A DNA stretch of 64,000 nt from positions 43,771 to 107,770 of the forward strand of contig JACRCN010000079.1 in the NCBI GenBank assembly GCA_016219005.1, written 5' to 3'. This DNA comes from Deltaproteobacteria bacterium (GTDB taxonomy: Bacteria > Desulfobacterota > Desulfobacteria > Desulfobacterales > SpSt-501). The position numbers were made by a program, and so were the translations under genes. The notes below the pieces were generated by a model. The model was not told the origin of the DNA. It ran no database searches and saw only the letters and a list, made by a program, of their open reading frames with translations. This document shows positions 33,269 through 42,218 of the stretch, piece by piece (position 1 is the stretch's first letter; each line of letters opens with the position of its first letter).

Positions 33269-34900
33269 TTACCCCTCGAATATATTCCCCGGGTTAAGCA
33301 ATAAATTCGGATCTAAAGCCTTCTTCACGGCCCGCATCTCCGCGATCGCCTCAGGGCTGAACATGGTCTTGAGAAACTTGGCCTTGAGCTTGCCGATCCC
33401 GTGTTCGGCCGAAACCGTTCCGCCGAACTCGACGGCCTTTTCTGCAAACATTTGGTACAATCCCAGCGCCTTTTCCAGGTCGGCCATGTCCCGCGGCAGG
33501 ATGTTGATGTGCACGTGGTTGTTGCCGATGTGGCCGAAGGCCGCCCACTCCAGGCCCGCGCCCGCGAGCCCCTCGCGGTAGACAGCCCATATGTCGCGCA
33601 GCCGCTCGTCGGGCACGGCCAGGTCGGTGCCGAGCTTGTGCAGGCCGGGATGTTTCTTCTTGCGCTCGGCGATGACGGCGTTGATCGTCTCGGGCAGAAT
33701 GTGCCGGAACCCCTTGAGCCGCTCCAGCTCGCGGTTCTCGTAGGCCGACCAGGAATCGGAGAGCGACGCCCCGCCGCCCCGCACCACCGCGTCGAGAGCG
33801 TCCATCGTAACGGTCTTGTCGGCCGGGTCGAAATCCAGCTCGAAGAAGAGTGCCGCCCCGGCCGTTTCCGGGATGGGCGGGGTGCCTACCGACCGGGCGT
33901 CCCGCCGCTGCCGTTCGCGCAGAAGATCGAGGGCGCTGCCGGAGTAGGACTCGAGGAGGTCGAGCCGGATGCGGGATTCGGCGCGCAGGGCCTGCACGAG
34001 GGCGATGGCCTGTTCGTCGGATTGCAGGAACTGGACGATCGAGATCTTGGGCCGCCGCGGGAGCAGACCCACCGTCACCTCGGTGATGACCCCGAAGGCG
34101 CCCTCCGAACCGATGAACAGATCGATCAGGTCCATGTGGGGGGCCGTGAAAATCCCGGAGGTGTTCTTGGTGCGGGGACTCGGATAGGTCGGGATCTTCA
34201 CGCGGTAATCACGGCCGGCGGAGTCGCTGACGACGAACTCCCCGCTCGGGGAGGCGAAATACCTGCCGCGGGGGATGTCCAGGAACTCGCCGTTCACGAG
34301 CATCACGCGCAAGCCCCGCACCCAGGCGCGGGTCGGCCCGTAGCGGAAGGTGCGCGCACCCGAGGCGTTGGTGGCGACCGTGCCGCCCAGGGAGGCGCTC
34401 ATCTCGGTGGGGTCGGGCGGGTAGAAATAGGGGGGCTCCCGGCGGAAGCGGTCCATCTCGAGCAGGGTCATGCCGTCGGCGCAGCGCTCGATGTCCGGGA
34501 GGTTCTTGGCCGAAAGCTGGGCGGCGATGGATCTCAGGTTCACCGCGCACTGGGCCTTGAGCCGCCACTCGGCCGCCGGCGCATCATGGTACAGGGCCAG
34601 CACCCGGTCGAAGTTCTCGAGAGACACCAGGGCGCCCTGATTCGGAACACAGCCGCCCACCAGCCCGGTGCGCGCACCCGCGATGGTGATTTTAATGCCG
34701 CGGCGGGCCATCTCCTCCATCACCGCGGACAGCTCGGCCTCGCTCCTGGGGAAAAAGAGGTGGTCGAAGGGCCGGCAGGAAAATTTGGATTCATCCGTCA
34801 GGTAAGCCGGATACGCAGCGCTGATGTTCTCGAATCCGTCTACCCGCCGCACATCATCGAAACCACAGGTCGCAACGGGCCGGGAGGTTATTTCGTGCAT
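33269..34900 (-). CDS. FAD-linked oxidoreductase (LctD/GlcD-like 2-hydroxyacid dehydrogenase)
   Basis: 543-aa protein with a PCMH-type FAD-binding domain (FFPRSEAELSAVMEEMARRGIKITIAGARTGLVGGCVP; SASLGGTVATNASGARTFRYG) and a C-terminal FAD-oxidase domain (FGHIGNNHVHINILP; SAEHGIGKLKAKFL; ALDPNLLLNPGNIFE). Members oxidise D-lactate, glycolate or similar acids. Its position directly upstream of etfB and ferredoxin-fused etfA makes it the likely dehydrogenase subunit of an LctBCD-type electron-confurcating complex. Its start overlaps the end of argB by 13 bp, so it is translationally linked to an arginine gene, which is unexpected. Confidence 0.88.
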   Translation of the reverse strand: MHEITSRPVATCGFDDVRRVDGFENISAAYPAYLTDESKFSCRPFDHLFFPRSEAELSAVMEEMARRGIKITIAGARTGLVGGCVPNQGALVSLENFDRVLALYHDAPAAEWRLKAQCAVNLRSIAAQLSAKNLPDIERCADGMTLLEMDRFRREPPYFYPPDPTEMSASLGGTVATNASGARTFRYGPTRAWVRGLRVMLVNGEFLDIPRGRYFASPSGEFVVSDSAGRDYRVKIPTYPSPRTKNTSGIFTAPHMDLIDLFIGSEGAFGVITEVTVGLLPRRPKISIVQFLQSDEQAIALVQALRAESRIRLDLLESYSGSALDLLRERQRRDARSVGTPPIPETAGAALFFELDFDPADKTVTMDALDAVVRGGGASLSDSWSAYENRELERLKGFRHILPETINAVIAERKKKHPGLHKLGTDLAVPDERLRDIWAVYREGLAGAGLEWAAFGHIGNNHVHINILPRDMADLEKALGLYQMFAEKAVEFGGTVSAEHGIGKLKAKFLKTMFSPEAIAEMRAVKKALDPNLLLNPGNIFEG

Positions 34901-35712
34901 TCACCGGACTCCAAGAGGTTGATGGGCCTTGAGTTGTAGATGCTGGTGCCGGGGATTTTCTCGCGCGTGACGACGCGCCGCAGCGTCTCCGGGCCCTGCC
35001 ACTGGATCACGTGGACGCGGGGGACCCGGCCGTCGAGGGCCTCGAATACGGACTCCATCTTGGCCACCATGCCGCCGGTGATGGTGCCGTCGGCGATCAG
35101 CATTTTGGCCTCGGTCACCGTGAGGGCGGGGCGGATTTGCCTGCCCACCATGACGCCGGGGACATCCGTGACGAAAACCAGGTCCGTGCAGCACGCGCCT
35201 GCGGCCAGGGCCGCCGCGGCGCTGTCGGCGTTCACGTTGTAGCTCTGGCCGGCGGCATCGCCGGAAATGGGCGAGATCACCGGCACCTCGTGTTGCGCCA
35301 GGGCCTCCAGCACCGCCTGCGGGGTCACCGCGACGATCTTGCCGACATACCCCATGCTCTGGCCGCCGCGGGTCAGCATGGGCTCGACGCGCAGAAGCCC
35401 CCGGGTCTTGCCGGACATGCGCCGGCAGGCGACGCCGTTTTTGGAAAGCCAGCCGGCGATGCGCTCGTTGATGACGCCGGAAAGGACCGATTCGACGATC
35501 CTGACGTCCTCGGCCTGGGTTACCCGCATGCCGTCCACGAAGACCGTCTCTCGGCCGGCCGCCTTGAGGGCCTGGGATATCTCGGCCCCGCCGCCGTGCA
35601 CGATGACGACCTCCGTACCGGGAGCCCCCTTTATTCCCTGGGCCAGTTCCCGGAAGCCTTCCGCGCCGTCAAACGCCCGGCCGCCGATCTTGATCAATAT
35701 GCGCGAGTTCAT
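34888..35712 (-). CDS. argB: acetylglutamate kinase family (ArgB-type)
   Basis: Amino acid kinase that phosphorylates N-acetylglutamate in arginine synthesis. The 274-aa protein has ILIKIGGRAFDG, VIVHGGGAEISQAL, FVDGMRVTQAEDVRIVESVLSGVINERI, NVNADSAAAALAAG and GTITGGMVAKMESVFEAL. It lacks the N-terminal arginine-feedback helix found in inhibited forms, and its IVESVLSGVINERI segment is also compatible with the aminoadipate-kinase branch. Downstream of argS and overlapping the FAD dehydrogenase gene. The identification as ArgB is supported by argG, carAB and NAGS elsewhere in the window. Confidence 0.85.
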   Translation of the reverse strand: MNSRILIKIGGRAFDGAEGFRELAQGIKGAPGTEVVIVHGGGAEISQALKAAGRETVFVDGMRVTQAEDVRIVESVLSGVINERIAGWLSKNGVACRRMSGKTRGLLRVEPMLTRGGQSMGYVGKIVAVTPQAVLEALAQHEVPVISPISGDAAGQSYNVNADSAAAALAAGACCTDLVFVTDVPGVMVGRQIRPALTVTEAKMLIADGTITGGMVAKMESVFEALDGRVPRVHVIQWQGPETLRRVVTREKIPGTSIYNSRPINLLESGECTK

Positions 35713-35820
35713 TCCAATATCGTCTACCCGTTATGCCGTCGATCCGCCAATGAAATGTGAGCGTGGGTCCTGGTTTTGAGCCTTCAGCGTTGCGCGTCGA
35801 GTTCGGCGCCACAGGCGCTG

Positions 35821-37587
35821 TCACATGTTTTCGAGCACATCGACCCCCAACAATCCCAGCCCCCGCTTCAGCACGGCGGCCGTGGCCTTGATCAGGGCCA
35901 GGCGCGCGGCGGCACCGGCCGGGCTTTCGGCCTGGATCACGGCGTGCTTGTTGTAGAACTGGTTGAAGGCCTTGGCCGTGTTGAAGATGTGTGCAGCGAC
36001 CCGGGAGGGGTTGTACTCGGCGACGGCGCTCGCCACCTCCTCGGGGAACTGGATCAGCAGCTTGAGCAGCAGCAGCTCTTCCAGGTTGCCCAGCCGGGCG
36101 AAGTCCGCATCGGCGTCGGTGAGCCCCCGCTGGCCGGCCTTCTCCAGGATGCCGTAGATCCGCGCGTAAGCGTACTGGCAGTAGGGGCCGGTGAACCCGT
36201 CGAAGGAGATGGACTCGGCCGGGTCGAAGTTGATGCTCTGGGCCGGCCGCACCCGCAGGAGATAGTACTTGATGGCGCCGGTGCCGATGACGGCCGCACG
36301 GCGTTTGATCTCTTCCTCCGAAAGCCTGCGCTCCGGGTCGCGCTTGCGGATTTCCACTTCCGCCAGCTCCTCCATCCCGGCGATGAGATCGTCGGCATCC
36401 ACCACCTTGCCTTCGCGCGACTTCATTTTTCCCTCGGGCAGGTAGACCATGCCGTAGGACAGGTGATAGCAGTTCGCCGCCCAGGCGTACCCGAGTGCGC
36501 CCAGCATCGAGAAGAGGCACTTGAAGTGGTGTTCCTGCTCGCTTCCGACGACGTATACCGACGAGTCGAGGCCGTGCTGGGTGACCTTGAGGATGGCGGT
36601 CCCGATGTCCTGGCTGATGTATAGGCTCGTGCCGTCGGGCCGCAGCACCGTGACCTTCTTGGGGGCCCCGCTTTTTTCCAGCCCGAACTGTGCCTCCGGC
36701 AGATGGTAGACCGTGTTGCCGCGCTCGTCCGTGGCGAAGACGTTTTTCCGGAGACCCTCGGCGATGACGTCCTTGCCGAGCTTGTAGGTGTCCGACTCAT
36801 AGTAGAAGACATCGAAGTCCATCCCGAAACGCCGGTAGGTCGCGGCAAACCCGTCGTAGACCCACTGGTTCATGCGCTTCCAGAGGCCGAGCGTTGCGGG
36901 GTCGCCGGCCTCCCAGTTTTTCAGCATCTCCTGGACGCGGGCTTCAAGCGCGGCGTCTTTTTCCGACTCGATGGCGTAGCGGACGTACCACGTCCCGACG
37001 AAGTGGTCGCCTTTCATCCCGGCCGACTGCGGGGTGGCGCCGTTTCCGAAACGCTGCCAGGCGAGCATGCTCTTGCAGATGTGCACCCCGCGGTCGTTGA
37101 TCAGGATGGATTTGACCACCCGGTGCCCGGTGGCCGCGAGCAGCCGTGCCACCGAGATGCCCAGGGCCGCGTTGCGCAGGTGGCCCAGGTGCAGGGGCTT
37201 GTTGGTGTTGGGGGAGAGATACTCCACCATCACGCGCCGGCTTTCGCCGGCGCGTGAATCCCCGTAGGAGGCGCCCGCGGAGATAATCTCCGCGAGGGTG
37301 TCTTCGAATAGAATTTTTGGGTGAACCGTGAAGTTGATGTAAGGTCCGGCGGCTGTCACCGCCTGGATCACATCATCGGCTGCGATGCCGGCGGCCAGCG
37401 TCCTGGCGATCTCGGCCGGGGATTTCCGGAGCGGCTTGGCCAGGGGAAAGCAGCCCACGGCGAAATGCCCCAGCTGCAGGTCGGGCGGAAACACCACCGC
37501 GAGACCCTCCGGCGCCTGGCCGAAGGCCTTCCGGCCGGCCGCGGCCATGCGTTCCAGGATATGTTTTTTGACGCTTTCGATGGACAT
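35821..37587 (-). CDS. argS: arginyl-tRNA synthetase
   Basis: Class I aminoacyl-tRNA synthetase charging tRNA-Arg. The 588 residues comprise an N-terminal additional domain, the HIGH motif in SPNTNKPLHLGHLRNAALG, a KMSKS-like segment GKMKSREGKVVDADDL, and a C-terminal anticodon-binding (DALR) domain ending GLGLLGVDVLENM. Upstream of argB on the same strand. Its product supplies the charged tRNA whose level the argG leader peptide is predicted to sense. Confidence 0.97.
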   Translation of the reverse strand: MSIESVKKHILERMAAAGRKAFGQAPEGLAVVFPPDLQLGHFAVGCFPLAKPLRKSPAEIARTLAAGIAADDVIQAVTAAGPYINFTVHPKILFEDTLAEIISAGASYGDSRAGESRRVMVEYLSPNTNKPLHLGHLRNAALGISVARLLAATGHRVVKSILINDRGVHICKSMLAWQRFGNGATPQSAGMKGDHFVGTWYVRYAIESEKDAALEARVQEMLKNWEAGDPATLGLWKRMNQWVYDGFAATYRRFGMDFDVFYYESDTYKLGKDVIAEGLRKNVFATDERGNTVYHLPEAQFGLEKSGAPKKVTVLRPDGTSLYISQDIGTAILKVTQHGLDSSVYVVGSEQEHHFKCLFSMLGALGYAWAANCYHLSYGMVYLPEGKMKSREGKVVDADDLIAGMEELAEVEIRKRDPERRLSEEEIKRRAAVIGTGAIKYYLLRVRPAQSINFDPAESISFDGFTGPYCQYAYARIYGILEKAGQRGLTDADADFARLGNLEELLLLKLLIQFPEEVASAVAEYNPSRVAAHIFNTAKAFNQFYNKHAVIQAESPAGAAARLALIKATAAVLKRGLGLLGVDVLENM

Positions 37588-37760
37588 GAAATTTCCTCAA
37601 AGAATCAAAGGAACAAGCACCCAGGCCGAACAATATGGCAAAAATCCAGAGCCATATCAACTTCAAAGTGGCTCCGGGTCGCGGAGAGGCACCAGGGGTA
37701 AGGAAACCGGGAAGAGGTGTATTCAGTCCCATGAGCTTCGAGCATCCCGCTTGGAGCGCT

Positions 37761-38618
37761 TCAGTGCATGAACCCCTTGGCTTTCAGCAGCGGGACGGGG
37801 TCCACCAAGTGGCGTGTCAGCCAGCTCTTCTTGATGCCCATGCCGAGGGCGATGGAAAGCAGCTCGGAGAAGTGAAAGATGGGCAGCTGGTGTTTCAACG
37901 AGCAGCGGATTTCGAGGTTCAGATAGCACATGGCACAGGCCGTGACGATGCAGTCGGCCTCGACGTCGATGGCCCCCTGGATGATCTGGTTGACCATGGG
38001 GGTTACCACCGCAGGCTTGGCGACGGACAAAAACGTCCCGCAGCATCGCGACGGATGGCTCCACACGAGGGGCTGCGCGCCGCAGGCGCTGAGGATTTTC
38101 TCCATCAGCCCGTGATAATCCTTCGCGTGCCGCAGCGCGGGCGGCCGGATCAACATGCAGCCGTAGTAGGGGACGAAGCGCAGGCCCTTGAGCGCGGTCT
38201 TGAGCTCCGGGCCGGCCGCGCGGAAGGCACCCTCCAGAAGCTCGAAGAAGTGCAGGATGTCCAGGTTGGGGTCGACCGGCCGGCCCCACATGCGCTCATA
38301 GGTTTCGCACGCCTGCGGGTCTTCTTTCAGATGCAGTTGGGCCTGCTGGAGCCTCAGCATGCAGCTGGGGCAGGCGACCAGCAGCGGCCGGCCCGCCGGC
38401 GCCAGCGCCAGGTTGCGGCAGGCGAAGTGAAATGCCAGATCCGATTGGATGCTGTGGGCGGACGAGCTGCCGCAGCAGTTCCAGTCCTCCAGTTCGACGA
38501 TCCGGTATCCCAGCTTCTTGCAGACTTTTAATAGCGAGCGGTTGTTCTCGCGCGCGGAGGTGGCGAGCGAACACCCCGGGAAATAGGATAACTCGATCGC
38601 GTCAGCGCCCATAGCCAT
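37761..38618 (-). CDS. hdrB: heterodisulfide reductase subunit B-like protein (two CCG domains)
   Basis: 285 residues with the two cysteine-rich CCG domains that bind the non-cubane [4Fe-4S] clusters of HdrB: FPGCSLATSARENN with DWNCCGSSSAHS and ACPSCMLRLQQ, then YYGCMLIRP with RCCGTFLSV and ACAMCYLNLE. Thiol/disulfide electron transfer is expected. It overlaps hdrC by about 17 bp. The start was taken at ATG 38618; a TTG at 38642 is in frame. There is no HdrA in the window, so the electron donor is unknown. Confidence 0.88.
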   Translation of the reverse strand: MAMGADAIELSYFPGCSLATSARENNRSLLKVCKKLGYRIVELEDWNCCGSSSAHSIQSDLAFHFACRNLALAPAGRPLLVACPSCMLRLQQAQLHLKEDPQACETYERMWGRPVDPNLDILHFFELLEGAFRAAGPELKTALKGLRFVPYYGCMLIRPPALRHAKDYHGLMEKILSACGAQPLVWSHPSRCCGTFLSVAKPAVVTPMVNQIIQGAIDVEADCIVTACAMCYLNLEIRCSLKHQLPIFHFSELLSIALGMGIKKSWLTRHLVDPVPLLKAKGFMH

Positions 38619-39192
38619 TGGGGGGCACCCTGCACGCCTCAAAAATCCGCTTCATGACCTTCCGGTCTGAAATTTTGGACGGCCGCAGATCCAATTTGCG
38701 TTTCGCCAGCATTTTCAGGCCGACATCGAAGTCGGAAAACATGTCCAGCATGCGGATCTTGTAGCGCAGCATGATTTCAAGCTTGTGCGTGCGCCCGTAT
38801 CTGTGGATGGAGTTCACGACCTCCCTGTGGAAGGCCAATATGCCGGGCTCGGCGGGGGATACCCCCTCTTCGATGGCCATATGCCGCATGACGTCCATGA
38901 GGGCGGCGATGTCGATGGCCTGGGGGCAGACCATCGAGCAGGTGTTGCAGCCGATGCACAGCCATATGTCCGAGGACTGGAGGGCTTCGCGGACAAGCCC
39001 CAGTTGGATGAGGCGGATGATGCCGTTCGGCCGGTAGGTCATCGCATGCGACACCGGGCAGCCGCCGCCGCAGCTCTGGCAATGGAAACAGCGGCGGAAT
39101 TCGGTCCGGGATTGCGCCAGGATAGTTCGGATGAGATCCCAGTGCGTGGAGGAGGGTTTCGCCGTTATCCGGATGGGAGCGGTTGTCTCCAT
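38602..39192 (-). CDS. hdrC: heterodisulfide reductase subunit C-like [4Fe-4S] protein
   Basis: 196 residues with two CxxCxxCxxxCP clusters (CFHCQSCGGGCP, CIGCNTCSMVCP) in the HdrC arrangement, followed by a helical tail. It hands electrons to HdrB, encoded immediately downstream. ATG 39192 follows AAGAAGGGCATC; a longer frame to 39258 runs through the operator dyad at 39228-39243 and is unlikely. That dyad suggests control by an FNR/CRP-superfamily regulator. Confidence 0.9.
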   Translation of the reverse strand: METTAPIRITAKPSSTHWDLIRTILAQSRTEFRRCFHCQSCGGGCPVSHAMTYRPNGIIRLIQLGLVREALQSSDIWLCIGCNTCSMVCPQAIDIAALMDVMRHMAIEEGVSPAEPGILAFHREVVNSIHRYGRTHKLEIMLRYKIRMLDMFSDFDVGLKMLAKRKLDLRPSKISDRKVMKRIFEACRVPPNGYGR

Positions 39193-39227
39193 GATGCCCT
39201 TCTTATCACCAGCGGTGTGCCCGAGGC

Positions 39228-39243
39228 ATTGACCTAAGTCAAA
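39228..39243. promoter_or_regulatory. ATTGAC-CTAA-GTCAAA dyad, HcpR/FNR-family operator candidate
   Basis: A perfect match to the wTTGACnnnnGTCAAw pattern that I recall being assigned to HcpR in sulfate-reducing deltaproteobacteria, also close to the FNR box. It lies 36-51 bp upstream of the hdrC start, a usual position for a regulator acting on hdrCB. The rightward gene at 39448 is 200 bp away. No CRP/FNR gene is in the window. Confidence 0.55.
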
Positions 39244-39332
39244 CCGGGCTGGTTGCATGGCAGCCGGCGCTTATTCAAACAAGATAACCAGCAGGTAAAG
39301 GGAAACAAGAGCCGGCGGGATAAAATCATGGA

Positions 39333-39351
39333 GCGCGGAACGGTTCCGCGC
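39333..39351. promoter_or_regulatory. 19-bp palindrome upstream of the 3-hydroxyacyl-CoA dehydrogenase gene
   Basis: GCGCGGAAC-G-GTTCCGCGC is a perfect 9-bp dyad around one base, about 97 bp before the dehydrogenase ATG. The one-base centre suits a dimeric repressor operator better than an RNA hairpin. Regulator unknown. Confidence 0.35.
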
Positions 39352-39447
39352 CGGCACCGGTTGCGCTGGAATTGACGCGCCTGTTTAAAAATGCAATTAA
39401 CAGCCTGCTCAGGCTGGACAGATTCGGGATCAGAAAGGCGGGGAAGA

Positions 39448-40389
39448 ATGAAGAAAGGTTTCGACCAGGTGGCGGTCATCGGTGCCGGGACCATGGGGCA
39501 TGGCCTGGCCCTTCTTTTTGCGCTGGGCGGCAGCGCGGTGCGCTTGGTGGACGTAAGCCGGGAGCGCCTCGAGCGGGCCATGGGGCTGATCCGATCACAC
39601 CTCAGCGGCCTGAACCTCCAGCGGGAATACGACGTCGAAATGGAGATGGTCCTCAAGCGGATCGCCCCCGAGCAGGCGCTGGGGGACGGGATCTCGGAAT
39701 CTGATTTCATCGTGGAAGCCATTGTTGAAAAGGCCGAAGCCAAGCAGGCGCTGTTCCACGAACTGGGTCGTTGGGCTGCAGCCGAAACGATCGTCGCCAG
39801 CACCACCTCGTACATGAATGTCTTTTCGCTCGCGCCGGAAGCCCTGCAGCAGCGTCTGCTGATCGCCCACTTCTACAATCCGCCCTACATCATCCCCCTG
39901 GTGGAGATCGTTCCCGGGCCTCGGACCGACCCCGCCGTGCTGGGCCGGGTCAAAGACCACCTGGAACGCCTGCAACTGACCTGCATCACGATGAAGAAAT
40001 ACATACCGGGATTCATCATCAATCGCCTGCAACGCGCGCTCGGACGTGAAATTTTCCATCTCATCGATTCCGGGGTGGCGGAGCCCGGCGAGATCGACCG
40101 GGCGGCCAAGGCCAGCCTCGCCATCCGCCTGCCCGTGATGGGTGTGGTGGCGCGCTACGATTTCGCCGGGTTGGATGCGACCTTGAACAACATCCAGGGA
40201 GAGCCCATCCATTTGGCTTCCGGCGATGACCGTTCGCCTACACTCCAGCGCCTGGTGGACGCGGGGCACTACGGCGTGAAGACGGGCCAGGGCTTCTTCG
40301 ACTGGAGCGGCCGGGACCTCGAGGAACTGCTGCAGGAGCGCGACCTGCGCCTGCTCCAGGTGCGCAAGCTGATGAAACAATGGGATTGA
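39448..40389 (+). CDS. 3-hydroxyacyl-CoA dehydrogenase family protein
   Basis: NAD-dependent dehydrogenase with an N-terminal Rossmann fold (VAVIGAGTMGHGLALLFALGG) and SDFIVEAIVEKAEAKQALFHELG. A TTSYMNVFSLAP segment and the HFYNPPYIIPLVEIVPG dyad region carry the catalytic His, and a C-terminal helical domain ends DAGHYGVKTGQGFFDW. 313 residues from ATG 39448 (site GGGGAAGA). It heads an operon with a two-subunit CoA-transferase, pointing to degradation of an acyl-CoA or hydroxy-acid substrate. The exact substrate is unknown. Confidence 0.9.
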   Translation: MKKGFDQVAVIGAGTMGHGLALLFALGGSAVRLVDVSRERLERAMGLIRSHLSGLNLQREYDVEMEMVLKRIAPEQALGDGISESDFIVEAIVEKAEAKQALFHELGRWAAAETIVASTTSYMNVFSLAPEALQQRLLIAHFYNPPYIIPLVEIVPGPRTDPAVLGRVKDHLERLQLTCITMKKYIPGFIINRLQRALGREIFHLIDSGVAEPGEIDRAAKASLAIRLPVMGVVARYDFAGLDATLNNIQGEPIHLASGDDRSPTLQRLVDAGHYGVKTGQGFFDWSGRDLEELLQERDLRLLQVRKLMKQWD

Positions 40390-40398
40390 GGCAAGCCA

Positions 40399-41376
40399 AT
40401 GAGTGCCAGCATTGATCTGAAGGACAAGCTGATGAGCGCCGAGGAGGCCGTGCGGCGCTTCGTCAAAGACGGAGACATGATCGCCTTGGGGGGCTTCACG
40501 GTCAACCGCAACGCCATGGTCATCGCTCGCGAAATCATCCGCCAGGGCCGCCGGGAACTGCACCTCGTGATGCACTCCCACGGCCAGGCCATGGACATCC
40601 TGGTCGGGGCGGGCGTGGTGAGCCGCCTGGAGCTGGCCTACGGCGGCACCGGTCGTTTCGCGCCCACCGGTATCCGGTTTCGCAAGGCGGTGCAAGCGGG
40701 ACAAGTGCAAGTGGAGGACTACTCCAACTTCCAGATGAGCCTCAGGTTCCTGGCGGGGGCCCTGAATCTGCCTTTCATTCCCAGTTGTTCCGGGTTTGAG
40801 AGCGACGTGTTGAACCGGGAAGGCTTCGGCCCCGAGTTGCGCGGCCGGGGCCGGATCCCCTCCCGCAAGGCGATCATCACGGATAACCCCTTCAGCCCTG
40901 ACCGGGAGCCGGTGGTGCTCCTGCCGGCGCTTGCTCCCGATGTGGCGCTCATCCACGCCCAATTCGTGGGCGAGGACGGAACCGTGCGTATCAAAGGGCT
41001 CACCTTCCTGGACATCGAGCAGGCCAAAGCCGCCAGCCGGGTCATCGTCACCTGTGAGGAGGTGGTGCCCAGCACCTTCCTGCGCCAGGACCCGGACCAA
41101 AACTCTCTGCCGCCTTTCCTGGTGGATGCCGTGGTGCTGGCGCCCTTCGGGGCCCATCCGACGGCCTGTCACTATTTCTATGACTACGATCCGCGCCACC
41201 TGAACATGTACCGCCAGGTGGCCGGTGATGACAACGACTTCCGCACGTACTTGAAGGAGTGGGTCTACGGAGTGGCCGACCAGGAAGCCTACCTGGCCAA
41301 GGTCGGTGTCAGCGACTTGATGCGTATCAAGGCCAACTCCAGTGTCGGCTATGCGCCCGGCCTGGACCGCAGATAA
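40399..41376 (+). CDS. CoA-transferase alpha subunit (glutaconate CoA-transferase A-like)
   Basis: 325-aa family I CoA-transferase subunit. It opens with LMSAEEAVRRFVKDGDMIALGGFTVNRNAMVIAREI (the CoA-binding GGF segment), then LAYGGTGRFAPTGIRFRKAVQAGQVQVEDYSNFQMSLRFLAGALNLPFIP, which is the GctA pattern. 10 bp behind the dehydrogenase gene and 15 bp ahead of the beta subunit, so it is one operon. The acid substrate (glutaconate-, 3-oxoacid- or steroid-ring-type) is not determined. Confidence 0.88.
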   Translation: MSASIDLKDKLMSAEEAVRRFVKDGDMIALGGFTVNRNAMVIAREIIRQGRRELHLVMHSHGQAMDILVGAGVVSRLELAYGGTGRFAPTGIRFRKAVQAGQVQVEDYSNFQMSLRFLAGALNLPFIPSCSGFESDVLNREGFGPELRGRGRIPSRKAIITDNPFSPDREPVVLLPALAPDVALIHAQFVGEDGTVRIKGLTFLDIEQAKAASRVIVTCEEVVPSTFLRQDPDQNSLPPFLVDAVVLAPFGAHPTACHYFYDYDPRHLNMYRQVAGDDNDFRTYLKEWVYGVADQEAYLAKVGVSDLMRIKANSSVGYAPGLDRR

Positions 41377-41391
41377 GCGAGGAAGTGCAGC

Positions 41392-42168
41392 ATGGCTCAC
41401 GCCTATACGAGCAAAGAGATGATGGCCCTTACGGCCGGCCGTTTGGTCAAAAACGGCGACGTGCTGTTCGCCGGCACCGGCCTTTCCATGCTGGCGGCGG
41501 CCGTGGCCAAGCGCATCCACGCGCCGCAGTCGGTTGTCTTTTTCGAGACCGGCGGCATCGATCCGGCACTGAAGGAGCTGCCCCTGGCCGTGGCGGACCC
41601 CCGGGTGATGGCGGGCACCTGTATGAATTCCGGACTCCTCGATGCCTTTTCCCTCCTGGGGCACCGCCGCCTGCGCACCATCGCCTTCCTGGGCGCGGCT
41701 CAGATCGACCCTTTTGGCAACATCAACTCCACCTGTCTGGGTGACTACCATCGTCCCAAGGTGCGCTTTCCCGGTTGCGGCGGAGCCTGTGACGCCGCCA
41801 GCCTCGCCTTCGGGGTGATCATATTCATGCAGCAGGAGAAAAAGCGTTTTGTGGAGAAGGTGGACTACCTGTCCAGCGTGGGTTGGCTGAAGGGAGGAAA
41901 CTCGCGCCGGCAAGCCGGCTACAAGCGCGGCGGGCCTATCGCCGTGGTGACCAACCTGGGCGTGATGAAGTTCGACGAGCAGAGCAGGCGCATGTACCTG
42001 GCCGCGTGCTACCCTGGTGTTTCACCCGCGCAGGTGGCCGAAAACACCGGTTTCGACCTGGACCTGACGCGGGCCGGGGAGTCCGCTCCACCGAGCCAGG
42101 AGGAATTGACCATTCTGCGCCGGGAGGTGGACCCCCAACGCCTCATCCTGGGGCCCGCGCCGGAATAA
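41392..42168 (+). CDS. CoA-transferase beta subunit (glutaconate CoA-transferase B-like)
   Basis: 258 residues: AYTSKEMMALTAGRLVKNGDVLFAGTGLSMLAAAVAKRIHAPQ, GAAQIDPFGNINSTCLGDYHRPKVRFPGCGGACDAASLAFGVIIFMQQEKKRFVEKVDYLSSVG, and PIAVVTNLGVMKFDEQSRRMYLAACYPGVSPAQV. These are typical of the GctB/IpdB group. Pairs with the preceding alpha subunit. In family I enzymes the catalytic Glu is in the beta chain; it could not be assigned with certainty here. Confidence 0.88.
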   Translation: MAHAYTSKEMMALTAGRLVKNGDVLFAGTGLSMLAAAVAKRIHAPQSVVFFETGGIDPALKELPLAVADPRVMAGTCMNSGLLDAFSLLGHRRLRTIAFLGAAQIDPFGNINSTCLGDYHRPKVRFPGCGGACDAASLAFGVIIFMQQEKKRFVEKVDYLSSVGWLKGGNSRRQAGYKRGGPIAVVTNLGVMKFDEQSRRMYLAACYPGVSPAQVAENTGFDLDLTRAGESAPPSQEELTILRREVDPQRLILGPAPE

Positions 42169-42218
42169 ACCGCCGCCGGCAAAGCGGGGAAGCCCAGGCA
42201 ACCCCTTGCGAAAGAGAA

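Noticed and set aside
39595..41913. A 772-codon minus-strand open frame opposite the dehydrogenase and CoA-transferase genes
   Set aside because: Spans three real genes on the other strand and has shadow-type composition.
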